From Xanthobacteraceae bacterium (GTDB taxonomy: Bacteria > Pseudomonadota > Alphaproteobacteria > Rhizobiales > Xanthobacteraceae): a stretch of DNA of 64,000 nucleotides. The stretch is taken from contig JAIELW010000013.1 in NCBI GenBank assembly GCA_019752575.1, forward strand, positions 1 to 64,000. Reading direction: 5' to 3'. A program made the position numbers and the translations under genes. Of the stretch, positions 9,350 through 17,622 are shown piece after piece; the stretch's first letter is position 1; the number at the start of each line of letters is the position of its first letter. The notes beneath the pieces were generated by a model. It was not told the DNA's origin, searched no databases, and saw only the letters and a program-made list of their open reading frames with translations.

Positions 9350-9976
9350 ATGGCCTCGACCGAAATTCTGATCGCTTTCGCGATCGCGACGGCGCTGTTC
9401 GCTTACTTTCCGGGGCCCGCGCTGCTCTACACCGCGGCGCAGACGCTCGCGCGCGGTAAACGTGCCGGCCTCATGGCCGCGCTCGGCATTCACATCGGTT
9501 GCTACGCACATGTGATCGCGGCGACGCTGGGGCTTTCAGCGGTCTTCCGTTACGTGCCGGAGGCTTATACCTTGCTGAAGGTCGCGGGCGCCGCTTATCT
9601 TGTGTGGCTCGGCATTCAGATGCTGCGGGGCGGTGGCGCAAGCGAAGCGCCGAAGGTCGCGCCGAAATCCGCACGCCGGGCCTTTGCCGAAAGTATCGTC
9701 GTCGAATTGCTCAACCCGAAGGTCGCGATCTTCTTCATCGCGTTCCTGCCGCAGTTCGTCGATCCCAACGGCGCGCTTCCCATTTGGCTGCAATCGCTGG
9801 TCCTCGGCGTGATGGTAAATCTCGCATTTTCGTCGGCCGATCTCGTCACGGTCTTCGCAGCGAGCGCCGTTGTAAATCGCCTGAAGAAATCCGGCAGCGC
9901 CGAGCGTCTCATACGCTGGATCGGCGGCAGTCTGCTGATCGGCCTCGGCCTGAAGCTCGGCACCGACAAGACGTAA
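9350..9976 (+). CDS. LysE/RhtB family exporter
   Basis: 208 residues with about six hydrophobic helices. The family motif near the N-terminus reads YFPGPALLYTAAQTLARGKRAG, and the second signature is ELLNPKVAIFFIAFLPQF. Members export amino acids or derivatives through the inner membrane. The substrate cannot be read from sequence. The gene lies between the two halves of XdhC with gaps of one and three bases, so it must be transcribed with them. This is an unusual neighbour for molybdenum-enzyme maturation genes. Confidence 0.92.
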   Translation: MASTEILIAFAIATALFAYFPGPALLYTAAQTLARGKRAGLMAALGIHIGCYAHVIAATLGLSAVFRYVPEAYTLLKVAGAAYLVWLGIQMLRGGGASEAPKVAPKSARRAFAESIVVELLNPKVAIFFIAFLPQFVDPNGALPIWLQSLVLGVMVNLAFSSADLVTVFAASAVVNRLKKSGSAERLIRWIGGSLLIGLGLKLGTDKT

Positions 9977-9979
9977 GCG

Positions 9980-10672
9980 ATGCAACTCGCTTTGCTGAAA
10001 GCCTTGAACGAGGAACGCACCGCGCGCCGCGCGGCGATCGTCGTGACGGCGCTCGGCACCGGCGAGCAGCGGCTCGTGAAAGCCGTAGACGCCGCGAAAG
10101 ATGAACTGCACGAGATGCTTGAGCGGCGGTTGCGCTCCGGCAAAAGCGGCACCGAAGAAACGCCAAAGGGAAAATTTTTTCTCACCGTTTTCGTACCGCC
10201 GCCGCGCCTTGTCGTGACCGGCGCCGTGCACGTCAGCCAGGAGCTTGCGCCGATGGCGCAACGGCTCGGCTACGATGTCGTGATCGTCGATCCGCGCACG
10301 GCTTTCGCCACGCCAGAGCGCTTCGCGAACATCAAGCTGATCGCGGACTGGCCGGACAAGGTGTTGCCTTCGCTCGCGATCGACGCGCATACGGCCTTCG
10401 CGGCTCTGACCCACGATCCCAAGATCGACGACCCCGCGTTGCTGCACGCGCTCTCGAAGGATTGCTTCTACATCGGCGCGCTGGGCTCGAAGAAAACGCA
10501 CGCAACGCGGCTGGAGCGTCTGAAGTCGCAGGGTGCGGCTGACACGCAGCTATCTCGTATTCATGCGCCGATCGGACTTTCCATCGGCGCTGTCTCGCCC
10601 GCCGAGATCGCGGTTTCGATTCTCGCCGAGATCACCGCGCGTCTGCGTCTCGGCGAAGAGCCGCGCAAATGA
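9980..10672 (+). CDS. XdhC family protein, C-terminal Rossmann module
   Basis: 230 residues. The region from about residue 75 is the XdhC Rossmann-like domain: RLVVTGAVHVSQELAPMA, DVVIVDPRTAFATPERF, and the C-terminal FYIGALGSKKTHATRLERL and HAPIGLSIGAVSPAEIAVSI signatures. It presumably pairs with the 105-residue product at 9031 to rebuild a full XdhC function in molybdenum-cofactor handling. Three bases separate it from the LysE gene, and its stop overlaps the following gene by four bases (ATGA), indicating coupling. The first 70 residues are less conserved. Confidence 0.9.
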   Translation: MQLALLKALNEERTARRAAIVVTALGTGEQRLVKAVDAAKDELHEMLERRLRSGKSGTEETPKGKFFLTVFVPPPRLVVTGAVHVSQELAPMAQRLGYDVVIVDPRTAFATPERFANIKLIADWPDKVLPSLAIDAHTAFAALTHDPKIDDPALLHALSKDCFYIGALGSKKTHATRLERLKSQGAADTQLSRIHAPIGLSIGAVSPAEIAVSILAEITARLRLGEEPRK

Positions 10673-12282
10673 AATTCGGTTCGCTGCCTCTCGAAGAAGC
10701 GCGCGGCGGCGTTGCGGTGCATTCGATCCGCAAGGACAAACTCGTGCTGAAGAAAGGCACCAAGATCGGCGATGCCGAGATCGCCGCACTTCGCGCCGCC
10801 GGCATCTCCGAGATCGTCGTCGCGAAGCTCGAGCCGGGCGATATCGGCGAGGACGAGGCGGCACAGGCGCTTGCGAATGCCGCGAAGGGCGAGAACGTCC
10901 GCGCCGATAGCGCCTTTACCGGACGCGCAAATCTGTTTGCCGAAACGGCCGGCGTGCTCGTCGTCGACAAGGCCGCCATCGACAGGCTCAACGTCATCGA
11001 CGAGGCGATCACCTTTGCAACGCTGCCGGCATTCCAGCCGGTTGCCGAAGGCCAGATGATCGCAACGGCGAAGATCATTCCCTTCGCCGTCAGCGGTACC
11101 TCTCACGCTGCCGCGCTGAAGGCGGCACAGGCTGCAGGCGATCTCGTGCGCGTTGCGCCTTATCGCGTGAAGAAGATCGGCGTCGTTTCCACGCGGCTAC
11201 CGGGGCTCGCCGAGAAAGTCATCGAGAAGACGCTCAAGGTGACGCGCGCACGGCTCGCGCCGGCAGGGGCGGAAATTATCTCCGAGCAGCGTATCGAGCA
11301 CGACGCGGGAAAACTTTCGCAGTCGATCAAGGAAACGCTCACTGCCGGGGCGGAACTTGTCTTGATCTTCGGCGCTTCCGCGATCGCCGACCGCCGCGAC
11401 GTGATCCCGGCCGCGATCGAAAATTCCGGCGGCCGCATCGAACATTTCGGCATGCCGGTCGATCCCGGCAATCTGATGCTGATCGGCGACGTGAACGGCA
11501 CACCCGTACTCGGCGCGCCGGGCTGCGCGCGCTCGCCGAAAGAAAACGGGTTCGACTGGGTGCTTGCGCGCCTGCTCGCCGGGCTTCCGGTGAAGCGCGA
11601 GGAAATCGCCGGGATGGGTGTCGGCGGGCTCTTGATGGAAATTGTGACGCGTCCGCAACCGCGCGAAGAAGCCGTGATAGCTAAGAAGAACATCGCAGCC
11701 GTCGTGCTCGCCGCCGGCCAATCGCGCCGCATGGAAGGTCGTAACAAGCTCCTCGAAGATTTCCGCGGTAAGCCCCTTGTGCGCCGCGCGGTCGAAGCGG
11801 CACTCGGTTCCAAGGCATCGCCGGTCATTGTCGTCACCGGCAAGGACGACGATGCCATCAAGCGCGCGCTCGCCGGCCTCGATGTGCGCTTCGCAAACAA
11901 TCCGGACTTCGCCGAAGGGCTTTCTTCATCGCTGAAGGCGGGTATTCGCGCGGTGCCGGAAGAAAGCGCGGGCGCGGTCATCTGCCTCGGCGATATGCCG
12001 AACGTCGCTTCCGTGCTGATCGACAGGCTGATCGAAGGCTTCGCGCCGGAGCGCGGCGCGATGATCGTGGCCCCGGTGCGCGACAGGCAGCGCGGCAATC
12101 CCGTGTTGTGGGCGCGGCGTTTCTTTCCGGAATTGTTGAAGCTCGAAGGCGACATGGGCGCGCGCAAGCTCGCGAATTTCTATGACGAAGGCCTCTTCGA
12201 GATCGCCGCCGATGACGATGGCGCGTTCTCCGACATCGACACGCCCGAGGCGCTGGAGGCCGCACGCAAGGCGGCAAAATAG
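10669..12282 (+). CDS. Molybdopterin-binding/MocA-like nucleotidyltransferase fusion
   Basis: 537 residues in two parts. Residues 1 to about 335 resemble MoeA/MogA-like molybdopterin-binding proteins (LPLEEARGGVAVHSIRK, LVLIFGASAIADRRDVIPAAI, GMPVDPGNLMLIG). Residues about 342-537 form a MobA/MocA-type nucleotidyltransferase: the signature VVLAAGQSRRMEGRNKL binds NTP and LGDMPNV holds the metal-binding Asp. Such fusions accompany aerobic xanthine or CO dehydrogenase-type enzymes and probably make molybdopterin cytosine dinucleotide. The start overlaps the XdhC stop by four bases. No dehydrogenase structural genes are in the window. Confidence 0.88.
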   Translation: MKFGSLPLEEARGGVAVHSIRKDKLVLKKGTKIGDAEIAALRAAGISEIVVAKLEPGDIGEDEAAQALANAAKGENVRADSAFTGRANLFAETAGVLVVDKAAIDRLNVIDEAITFATLPAFQPVAEGQMIATAKIIPFAVSGTSHAAALKAAQAAGDLVRVAPYRVKKIGVVSTRLPGLAEKVIEKTLKVTRARLAPAGAEIISEQRIEHDAGKLSQSIKETLTAGAELVLIFGASAIADRRDVIPAAIENSGGRIEHFGMPVDPGNLMLIGDVNGTPVLGAPGCARSPKENGFDWVLARLLAGLPVKREEIAGMGVGGLLMEIVTRPQPREEAVIAKKNIAAVVLAAGQSRRMEGRNKLLEDFRGKPLVRRAVEAALGSKASPVIVVTGKDDDAIKRALAGLDVRFANNPDFAEGLSSSLKAGIRAVPEESAGAVICLGDMPNVASVLIDRLIEGFAPERGAMIVAPVRDRQRGNPVLWARRFFPELLKLEGDMGARKLANFYDEGLFEIAADDDGAFSDIDTPEALEAARKAAK

Positions 12283-13062
12283 TTAGAACGCCTGCGGCTC
12301 GCTGACCGGTGTATTCAGCCGCGCTTGGACGAGTTGCACCGTTCGCTGCACTTCGCGCAAAGACGGCTTGATCCAGCCGCGGATTTTCGAGCGTGCATCG
12401 AGCGAAAGGTAAGCGAGCGGCAGCGTCGCCTTCTCGCCGGGTGTCGGCATGGCGCTGCCCGGCGCCGAAGCCTTGAGAAACTCGGCGAGCGAAACCCGCT
12501 CGTCTTCCATGAGATTCATGTTCATCGGATCGAGCAGCGGAATCATCATGTGCGCGGGGTGCGCTTTCAGCGCCCAATAGGAATTCACGCTGTGCAGCGA
12601 CTGCGGGGCGACGCCGAGAAACGCGTTCTCGGCTAACAGAAACTCGCAGTTGAAATGCTCGCGAATCCGAAAGCCGCGCTCGAAATCGTCGGCCTCGTAG
12701 TGCGGGACATAGACGATCACCGGCTCTACATTGTTCGCGCGCGCCTCCGTGACGAAATCGATGTCGCGCATCAGCGTGAAGAAGCCCGGGAAGACGCGGC
12801 TCGTGACATCCACGATCTTCGGCTCGTGTGCGCGCATCGGCAGCGTATCGAACAGCCGCATCTGTCCCTTGGTCTGATCGAGATTGACGATCTCGGCTTC
12901 CGGGAAGAACTTCGAGAACTTCGGCTTTACCGCGTCGGTGTCGAACAAAATCGGCGCATCGCCGGCGAGCCGGAAGAATTCCGCGAATAGCCGCGCGATC
13001 AGCGTGGTGCCGGAGCGTTCGCGCGGCGAGACGACAAGAATGGCAAGGCTCTTTCCGAGCAT
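12283..13062 (-). CDS. P-loop-like protein with degenerate Walker A, paralogue of its neighbour
   Basis: 259 residues. The N-terminus LAILVVSPRERSGTTLIARL sits where the ParA/MinD-type Walker A would be but lacks the catalytic lysine (GTT rather than GKT). Several blocks align with the upstream gene product: FDTDAVKPKFSKFFP against FDTESPRGTLKRFHP, QMRLFDTL against QMKVLDTL, and KIVDVTSR against SVIDVRAG. I read the two as tandem paralogues, this one probably unable to hydrolyse ATP normally. The C-terminal 60 residues are proline-rich and specific to this copy. Function unknown. The gene follows its paralogue by 47 bases and converges directly with the MoeA-like gene. Confidence 0.72.
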   Translation of the reverse strand: MLGKSLAILVVSPRERSGTTLIARLFAEFFRLAGDAPILFDTDAVKPKFSKFFPEAEIVNLDQTKGQMRLFDTLPMRAHEPKIVDVTSRVFPGFFTLMRDIDFVTEARANNVEPVIVYVPHYEADDFERGFRIREHFNCEFLLAENAFLGVAPQSLHSVNSYWALKAHPAHMMIPLLDPMNMNLMEDERVSLAEFLKASAPGSAMPTPGEKATLPLAYLSLDARSKIRGWIKPSLREVQRTVQLVQARLNTPVSEPQAF

Positions 13063-13109
13063 TGTCGCCTCTGATTATCCGCGCGCAGACGCGCGCGCGG
13101 GCCGCGGCG

Positions 13110-13904
13110 TCAAGACGCCTGCGCGCCGTCGGTCGCCCATTCCATCAGGCCCGCGTCGTCATATTGCTCGTGCACGGCCTTTTCCCAGGTGCGCACATAG
13201 CCGCGCAACACCAGCGAGTAATCCGCCTTCTGGTTCTTCGCGGTTTTGTTCTGGCCGAACGAGACGAACGGAACGCCGGCGAGTTCGACCTGCTCGTAAG
13301 CCATCTCGTTGAGCTTCGGCACGTTGATGTCTTTCGCGGTGCGGCGCGCCTTCTTGAAATAGCGGTCGTAGGTTGCCTGATCCCACTCGAAGAAGTTGGT
13401 GTCGTTGATGTGGTTCTTCACCACATAATATTCGGCGTTCTCGGTGTAGGGCAGCATCTCGTCGATCTCGCTGAGCGAAGCGACCGACGGCCCGAGCACG
13501 TGGAACAGCGCGAACTTGAACTCGCCGTTCTCGACCGCGTCGAAGAAGCCGACGTCGGTCATGTCTTTGAGCGTGCGCGAGAGCAGTCCCGCGCGCACAT
13601 CGATGACCGAAACCTTCACTTCGCTGGAATGCAGCGTGTCGAGCACCTTCATCTGGTCAGCGACCTGTGTCAGATCGACCACTTCGGTGACGCGCGGATG
13701 AAAGCGCTTCAGCGTGCCGCGCGGGCTTTCGGTGTCGAAGGCGCGTGTCAGCGCGTTCTTGCCCGCGAAATAGTCGAGCATGGTGCGCGCAACCGTAGTC
13801 TTGCCGACGCCGCCCTTGTCCGCGCCAACGATGATGACGGCCGGCTTCTGCTTGCCGCCGCCCGATTTCTCGGCCTTTTTCGCTTCCTTCGGTTCTTTCG
13901 CCAC
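13110..13904 (-). CDS. ParA/MinD-like P-loop ATPase of unknown role
   Basis: 264 residues. A lysine-rich leader is followed by VIIVGADKGGVGKTTVARTM, a deviant Walker A with the signature lysine at both positions (KGGVGKTT), as in ParA, MinD and MipZ. The FDTE segment follows at the expected spacing. The C-terminal half has no recognised partner motif. The start is set at GTG 13904 because AGGGGA lies six bases upstream; a TTG at 13919 is also in frame. It is first in a two-gene unit with the degenerate paralogue at 12283. It is not next to parB or minC, so chromosome or division roles are not implied. Confidence 0.8.
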   Translation of the reverse strand: MAKEPKEAKKAEKSGGGKQKPAVIIVGADKGGVGKTTVARTMLDYFAGKNALTRAFDTESPRGTLKRFHPRVTEVVDLTQVADQMKVLDTLHSSEVKVSVIDVRAGLLSRTLKDMTDVGFFDAVENGEFKFALFHVLGPSVASLSEIDEMLPYTENAEYYVVKNHINDTNFFEWDQATYDRYFKKARRTAKDINVPKLNEMAYEQVELAGVPFVSFGQNKTAKNQKADYSLVLRGYVRTWEKAVHEQYDDAGLMEWATDGAQAS

Positions 13905-14043
13905 GCGCCGTCCCCTCAAAAATCATGGCGCGGGCCCGATCGGGAACGCACGCCGGATAAGCCACCAAAACGGCCGCTACAGTTGCGCTTTTTGGCAATA
14001 ATCGCAAGGCTTAGCGACGCCCTGTCCCTTCCGCGATAGCCTT

Positions 14044-14526
14044 CTAGCCGGGACAGGAAGCGAATAGTTGGCGGGCCGCCTGCGAGATACCCTTGAGCGG
14101 AATCTCTTCGGTCTGGCCGTCCACCATCACCAGCAAGGTTCCGCCCTCGGCGAGTATCCGGCGCAGTTGCGGGCTCATGCGGGTTTCGCCCTGAAGCAGA
14201 AACTTGTCGTCGAGCTCTAACCGCCTGCCGGCTGCGGGGATATCGGCACCGACTCCCGGATCGCGGCCGCGCACGGTGAGCCGCATGGTGATTCGGATTC
14301 CGTCTTTGGCATCCTTCGGCTCGTGCTCGAAGTTGACGGCGATCTTGCGGGTCTTCCGTTCGCACTGGAAATCGATCTTGATCGCGTCGCTTTCGGGGAT
14401 CGCGTAGCTCAAACTCGCGCCGTCTTCGGTGACCTGCCCGACCCATTTGTATTCCGAGGCGATGCTTGCCGACGCAAAAAAGCCGGACGCAATCAGGCAC
14501 GCCGCGAGCTGGATAAATTTGCTCAT
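14044..14526 (-). CDS. Exported hypothetical protein (160 aa)
   Basis: A signal peptide (MSKFIQLAACLIASGFFASA, cleavage likely after ASIAS) precedes a soluble domain of about 135 residues. Two cysteines, FQCERKTRK and the C-terminal FASCPG, may form a disulfide in the periplasm. I do not recognise the family. The start at 14526 follows GGTGAG at a good distance and gives a normal signal peptide; longer in-frame starts upstream would bury it. Divergent from the chromate-resistance pair. Confidence 0.7.
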   Translation of the reverse strand: MSKFIQLAACLIASGFFASASIASEYKWVGQVTEDGASLSYAIPESDAIKIDFQCERKTRKIAVNFEHEPKDAKDGIRITMRLTVRGRDPGVGADIPAAGRRLELDDKFLLQGETRMSPQLRRILAEGGTLLVMVDGQTEEIPLKGISQAARQLFASCPG

Positions 14527-14582
14527 TCGCACAATCTCACCGCCAATGGCGCGGCAGGCAACGCCGACGTTTCTAACTTCTC

Positions 14583-14611
14583 TTGACACTTCCGCGCCTT
14601 CTCTTTCTTAT
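14583..14611 (+). promoter_or_regulatory. Candidate sigma-70 promoter for the chrB-chrA pair
   Basis: TTGACA (14583-14588) and TCTTAT (14606-14611) are separated by 17 bases and lie about 75 bases before the chrB-like start. The -35 box is perfect; the -10 box is weak. Assignment by eye only. Confidence 0.45.
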
Positions 14612-14686
14612 TCCACGCATGGGGGTTGCGATCTCCCCACGAGGCGACAGCCGAAGCATCGCGTCCTGTTCAACCGAGGGCGCATC

Positions 14687-15502
14687 ATGTCGTCAATCCA
14701 TTCCATCACACCCGAAAAGCTGTCCCGTCTGATCGGCACGCCGAAATCGCCGCTGGTCATCGACGTTCGGACTGAAGAAGATTACGCCGCCGATCCAAGG
14801 CTTATTCCCGGAAGCCTGCGGCGCAACGCCGAACTCGCAAACGGAGCGCACGAATTCGGCGCGCGTCCGCTCGCGATCGTCTGTCACAAAGGCGCGAAGA
14901 TCAGTCAGGGCTTTGCCGCCTATCTCCGCAACGAAGGCGCTTCCGCCGAAGTGCTCGAAGGCGGCTTTGTCGCCTGGCGCGACGCGAAACTTCCACTCAT
15001 TGCGACTAAGCATTTGCCGAAGCGCGACGACAGGAATCGCACGCTCTGGGTCACGCGCGAGCGGCCCAAAGTCGACCGCATCGCCTGCCCGTGGCTGATC
15101 AAGCGCTTCATCGACCCGCACGCCGTCGTCATGTTTGTGAAACCGTCCGAGGTGATCGCGGTCGGCGAGCGCTTCGGCGCAGCGCCCTTCGACGTCGAGG
15201 GCGTATTCTGGAGCCATCGCGGCGAGCTTTGCACCTTCGACGTGATGCTCGAGGAATTCGGATTGCAAACGGAACCGCTGCAGCAACTCGCCGATATGGT
15301 GCGCGGCGCCGACACCGCACGGCTCGATCTGTCGCCGCAAGCCGCAGGACTGCTCGCCGCCTCGCTCGGGCTCTCGCGTATGTATGCCGACGACCTCGAA
15401 CAACTGGAAGCCGGCATGTTGCTCTATGACGCGTTTTATCGCTGGTGCCGCGACGCCACCGAGGAAACGCACAACTGGCCCTCGCACAAGGCGAAGAACT
15501 GA
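14687..15502 (+). CDS. chrB: Rhodanese plus ChrB C-terminal domain protein (chromate resistance)
   Basis: 271 residues in two domains. Residues about 5-110 are a rhodanese-like fold (LVIDVRTEEDYAA, IVCHKGAKISQGFAAYLRN) with the expected cysteine in IVCHKG. Residues about 120-265 match the ChrB C-terminal domain (LWVTRERPKVDRIACPWLIKRF, DPHAVVMFV, EFGLQTEPLQQLADMVRGAD). Full-length ChrB regulates or supports ChrA in chromate resistance; the N-terminal part of classical ChrB is replaced here by rhodanese, a known variant. GAGGG lies upstream of the ATG at 14687. The stop overlaps the chrA start by one base, so translation is coupled. Confidence 0.85.
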   Translation: MSSIHSITPEKLSRLIGTPKSPLVIDVRTEEDYAADPRLIPGSLRRNAELANGAHEFGARPLAIVCHKGAKISQGFAAYLRNEGASAEVLEGGFVAWRDAKLPLIATKHLPKRDDRNRTLWVTRERPKVDRIACPWLIKRFIDPHAVVMFVKPSEVIAVGERFGAAPFDVEGVFWSHRGELCTFDVMLEEFGLQTEPLQQLADMVRGADTARLDLSPQAAGLLAASLGLSRMYADDLEQLEAGMLLYDAFYRWCRDATEETHNWPSHKAKN

Positions 15503-16887
15503 TGCACACGAAAACGGAAGCGGGGGCAGGCGCGCCTGCCTATCCCACCTTCGCCGAAGCGACCCGCGTCTGGCTCAAGATCGCGCTGCTCTCCTTCGGC
15601 GGGCCCGCCGCGCAGATCGCACTGATGCATCGCGTGCTAGTCGACGAGAAGCGCTGGATTTCCGACAGCCGGTTCCTGCATGCGCTCAACTACTGCATGT
15701 TGCTGCCGGGCCCGGAAGCGCAGCAACTCGCCACCTATATCGGCTGGCTCCTGCACAAAACGCGCGGCGGTCTCGTTGCGGGCGGGCTGTTCGTCCTGCC
15801 TGGCGTCGTTTCGATCATGGCCTTGAGCTGGATCTATGTGCTGTTCGGTCAGATCGGGATCGTCGCAGCGCTCTTCTTCGGATTGAAGGCGGCGATTCTT
15901 GCGGTCGTGCTCGAAGCCGTCGTGCGCGTCGGCAAGCGTGCGCTGAAGGGCACGACGCTCGTCCTGCTCGCGGCGGCGGCCTTCATTGCGATCTATTTTT
16001 TGAATGTACCGTTCCCGATCGTCGTGCTCGGCGCGGGCTTGATCGGCTACATCGGCGGGAAAATGAACTGGAGCGGCTTCGACGTGAACGTGCTGCACGG
16101 CTCGTCGAAATCGGCGGGCGTCGTCGATGCGCTCCTCGATACGCAGCAGCCGGAACACACCAAACCGAGCTTCAGACGCTTCGCAATCGTCACTGCCGTC
16201 TGGCTCGCGCTGTGGCTCATTCCCGTCGTTTTGCTTCTCCTGCTGCTCGGCGAAGCCAATGTGTTCTCGCGGATCGCGGTGTTCTTCTCGAAGATGGCGA
16301 TGGTGACCTTCGGCGGCGCTTACGCGGTGCTTGCCTATGTCGCGCAGCAGGCGGTCGAGAATTATCGCTGGCTCTCGGCGGGCGAGATGCTCGACGGCCT
16401 CGGCCTTGCCGAAACCACGCCCGGCCCGCTGATCATGGTGCTGCAATTCGTGGGCTTCCTCGCGAGCTATCGCGACGCCGGCGGCTTGCCGCCATTGCTC
16501 GCGGGCACGCTCGGCGGATTGCTGGCAACCTGGGTTACGTTCGTGCCGTGCTTTTTATGGATTTTCGCGGGCGCGCCTTATGTCGAGACGCTTCGCTCGA
16601 ACCGCGCACTTTCGGCGGCGCTCGCCGCGATCACCGCGGCCGTCGTCGGCGTCATTCTGAATCTGGCGATCTGGTTCGCAGTCCACGCGGTCTTCTCGCA
16701 GACGCGCGCGATCGCTTTCGGGCCGATCCGCTTCGATGCGCCGGTATTCTCGAGCGTCAATCTGTGGGCGGCCGCGCTCTCGGTCGCCGCCGTGGTTGCG
16801 ATGTTCGTCTTCAAGGTGCGGATGATTCCGGTGCTAGCGGTTTGCGCCGCTGCCGGTATCGCGCTCTATCTCAGCGGGCTGATCTGA
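15502..16887 (+). CDS. chrA: Chromate efflux transporter ChrA
   Basis: A 461-residue long-chain CHR-family transporter with two homologous halves. The first half carries KIALLSFGGPAAQIALMHR and MLLPGPEAQQLATYIGW, the second MAMVTFGGAYAVLAYVAQQA and GLAETTPGPLIMVLQFVGF: the repeated FGGP/FGGA and PGP motifs are diagnostic. About ten to twelve transmembrane helices are visible. It exports chromate from the cytoplasm, driven by the proton gradient in characterised members. The ATG overlaps the chrB-like stop (TGATG). The gene converges with a 38-codon open frame on the other strand one base beyond its stop. Confidence 0.95.
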   Translation: MHTKTEAGAGAPAYPTFAEATRVWLKIALLSFGGPAAQIALMHRVLVDEKRWISDSRFLHALNYCMLLPGPEAQQLATYIGWLLHKTRGGLVAGGLFVLPGVVSIMALSWIYVLFGQIGIVAALFFGLKAAILAVVLEAVVRVGKRALKGTTLVLLAAAAFIAIYFLNVPFPIVVLGAGLIGYIGGKMNWSGFDVNVLHGSSKSAGVVDALLDTQQPEHTKPSFRRFAIVTAVWLALWLIPVVLLLLLLGEANVFSRIAVFFSKMAMVTFGGAYAVLAYVAQQAVENYRWLSAGEMLDGLGLAETTPGPLIMVLQFVGFLASYRDAGGLPPLLAGTLGGLLATWVTFVPCFLWIFAGAPYVETLRSNRALSAALAAITAAVVGVILNLAIWFAVHAVFSQTRAIAFGPIRFDAPVFSSVNLWAAALSVAAVVAMFVFKVRMIPVLAVCAAAGIALYLSGLI

Positions 16888-16888
16888 C

Positions 16889-17005
16889 TTAGGGCCAGTC
16901 GCGCGGTTCGTAATCCGGGATGCCTTCGGAAAGCAGCGGCGCGACCATGATGAAGCCGAGCTGCCCTGCGAGCAGGACCCAAGGTACCAAATCGGATTCG
17001 AGCAT
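16889..17005 (-). CDS. Putative small membrane protein (38 aa)
   Basis: A 38-codon open frame beginning MLESDLVPWVLLAGQ and ending SEGIPDYEPRDWP. One hydrophobic segment covers about residues 7-25. AAAGGA stands eight bases before the ATG, so initiation looks real. It fills the space between chrA (stop one base away, convergent) and the divergent YbaK gene. No family recognised; it could be an unannotated microprotein or chance. Confidence 0.5.
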   Translation of the reverse strand: MLESDLVPWVLLAGQLGFIMVAPLLSEGIPDYEPRDWP

Positions 17006-17108
17006 GGCCCGATCCTTTCCGTTTGTCCCGTCCCCAACTTTGGTCTAACCGGAACCGCGGTTTCGGGTTCCTGCCCTTCCGGAAATTGTCCCTCACAGAG
17101 TATTACGA

Positions 17109-17564
17109 ATGAGCCTCGATTCCGTGCGCGCCTGGTTCGCGCAGAACGCCCCCGACATCGAAGTGCTGGTGACAGCCACGAGTTCGGCGACGGTCTCGGA
17201 CGCCGCGAGCACGCACAATGTCGTGCCCGGACAGATCGCGAAGACCATTTGCGTGCGGGCGGCCGAGCGCGTGTTTCTGGTCGTAACCAGCGGCGCTTCG
17301 CGGCTCGACAACAAGAAATTCAAGAATGTTTTTGGGGTGCGCCCCCGCATGCTCGGCGCGGAGGAAGTGCTCGAACTCACCGGCCACCCGGTCGGCGGCG
17401 TTTGTCCGTTCGGGCTCGCGAGCCCGCTTCCGGTCTATTGCGATGTTTCGCTGAAAGCCTTCGACATCGTCGTACCTGCCGCCGGCGCCGGCAATGCTGC
17501 CGTGAAAATTCCGGCCGCGCGCATGGCGGAACTGACGAAAGCCGAGTGGGTCGATGTCTGCTGA
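17109..17564 (+). CDS. YbaK/EbsC-type aminoacyl-tRNA deacylase
   Basis: 151 residues of the YbaK/ProX fold. The segments IAKTICVRAAERVFLVVTSGASRLDNKKFK, HPVGGVCPFGL and PVYCDVSLKAFD match the family; GGVCPFG is the loop around the substrate pocket and the lysine of AKT corresponds to the catalytic position. These proteins hydrolyse mischarged tRNA in trans, such as Cys-tRNA(Pro) or Ala-tRNA(Pro). The precise tRNA substrate cannot be predicted here. A strong intrinsic terminator follows within 20 bases of the stop. Confidence 0.9.
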   Translation: MSLDSVRAWFAQNAPDIEVLVTATSSATVSDAASTHNVVPGQIAKTICVRAAERVFLVVTSGASRLDNKKFKNVFGVRPRMLGAEEVLELTGHPVGGVCPFGLASPLPVYCDVSLKAFDIVVPAAGAGNAAVKIPAARMAELTKAEWVDVC

Positions 17565-17581
17565 CCACCGCAATCGTGAAA

Positions 17582-17608
17582 AAAGCCCGCGCCAGAAGCG
17601 CGGGCTTT
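17582..17608. terminator. Bidirectional intrinsic terminator
   Basis: A perfect 11-base-pair stem (AAAGCCCGCGC at 17582-17592 with GCGCGGGCTTT at 17598-17608) and a five-base loop sit between the convergent YbaK gene and the secreted Tyr/His-rich protein gene. The A and T ends of the stem allow it to work on both strands. Confidence 0.85.
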
Positions 17609-17622
17609 CTTAGATCAGGCTG

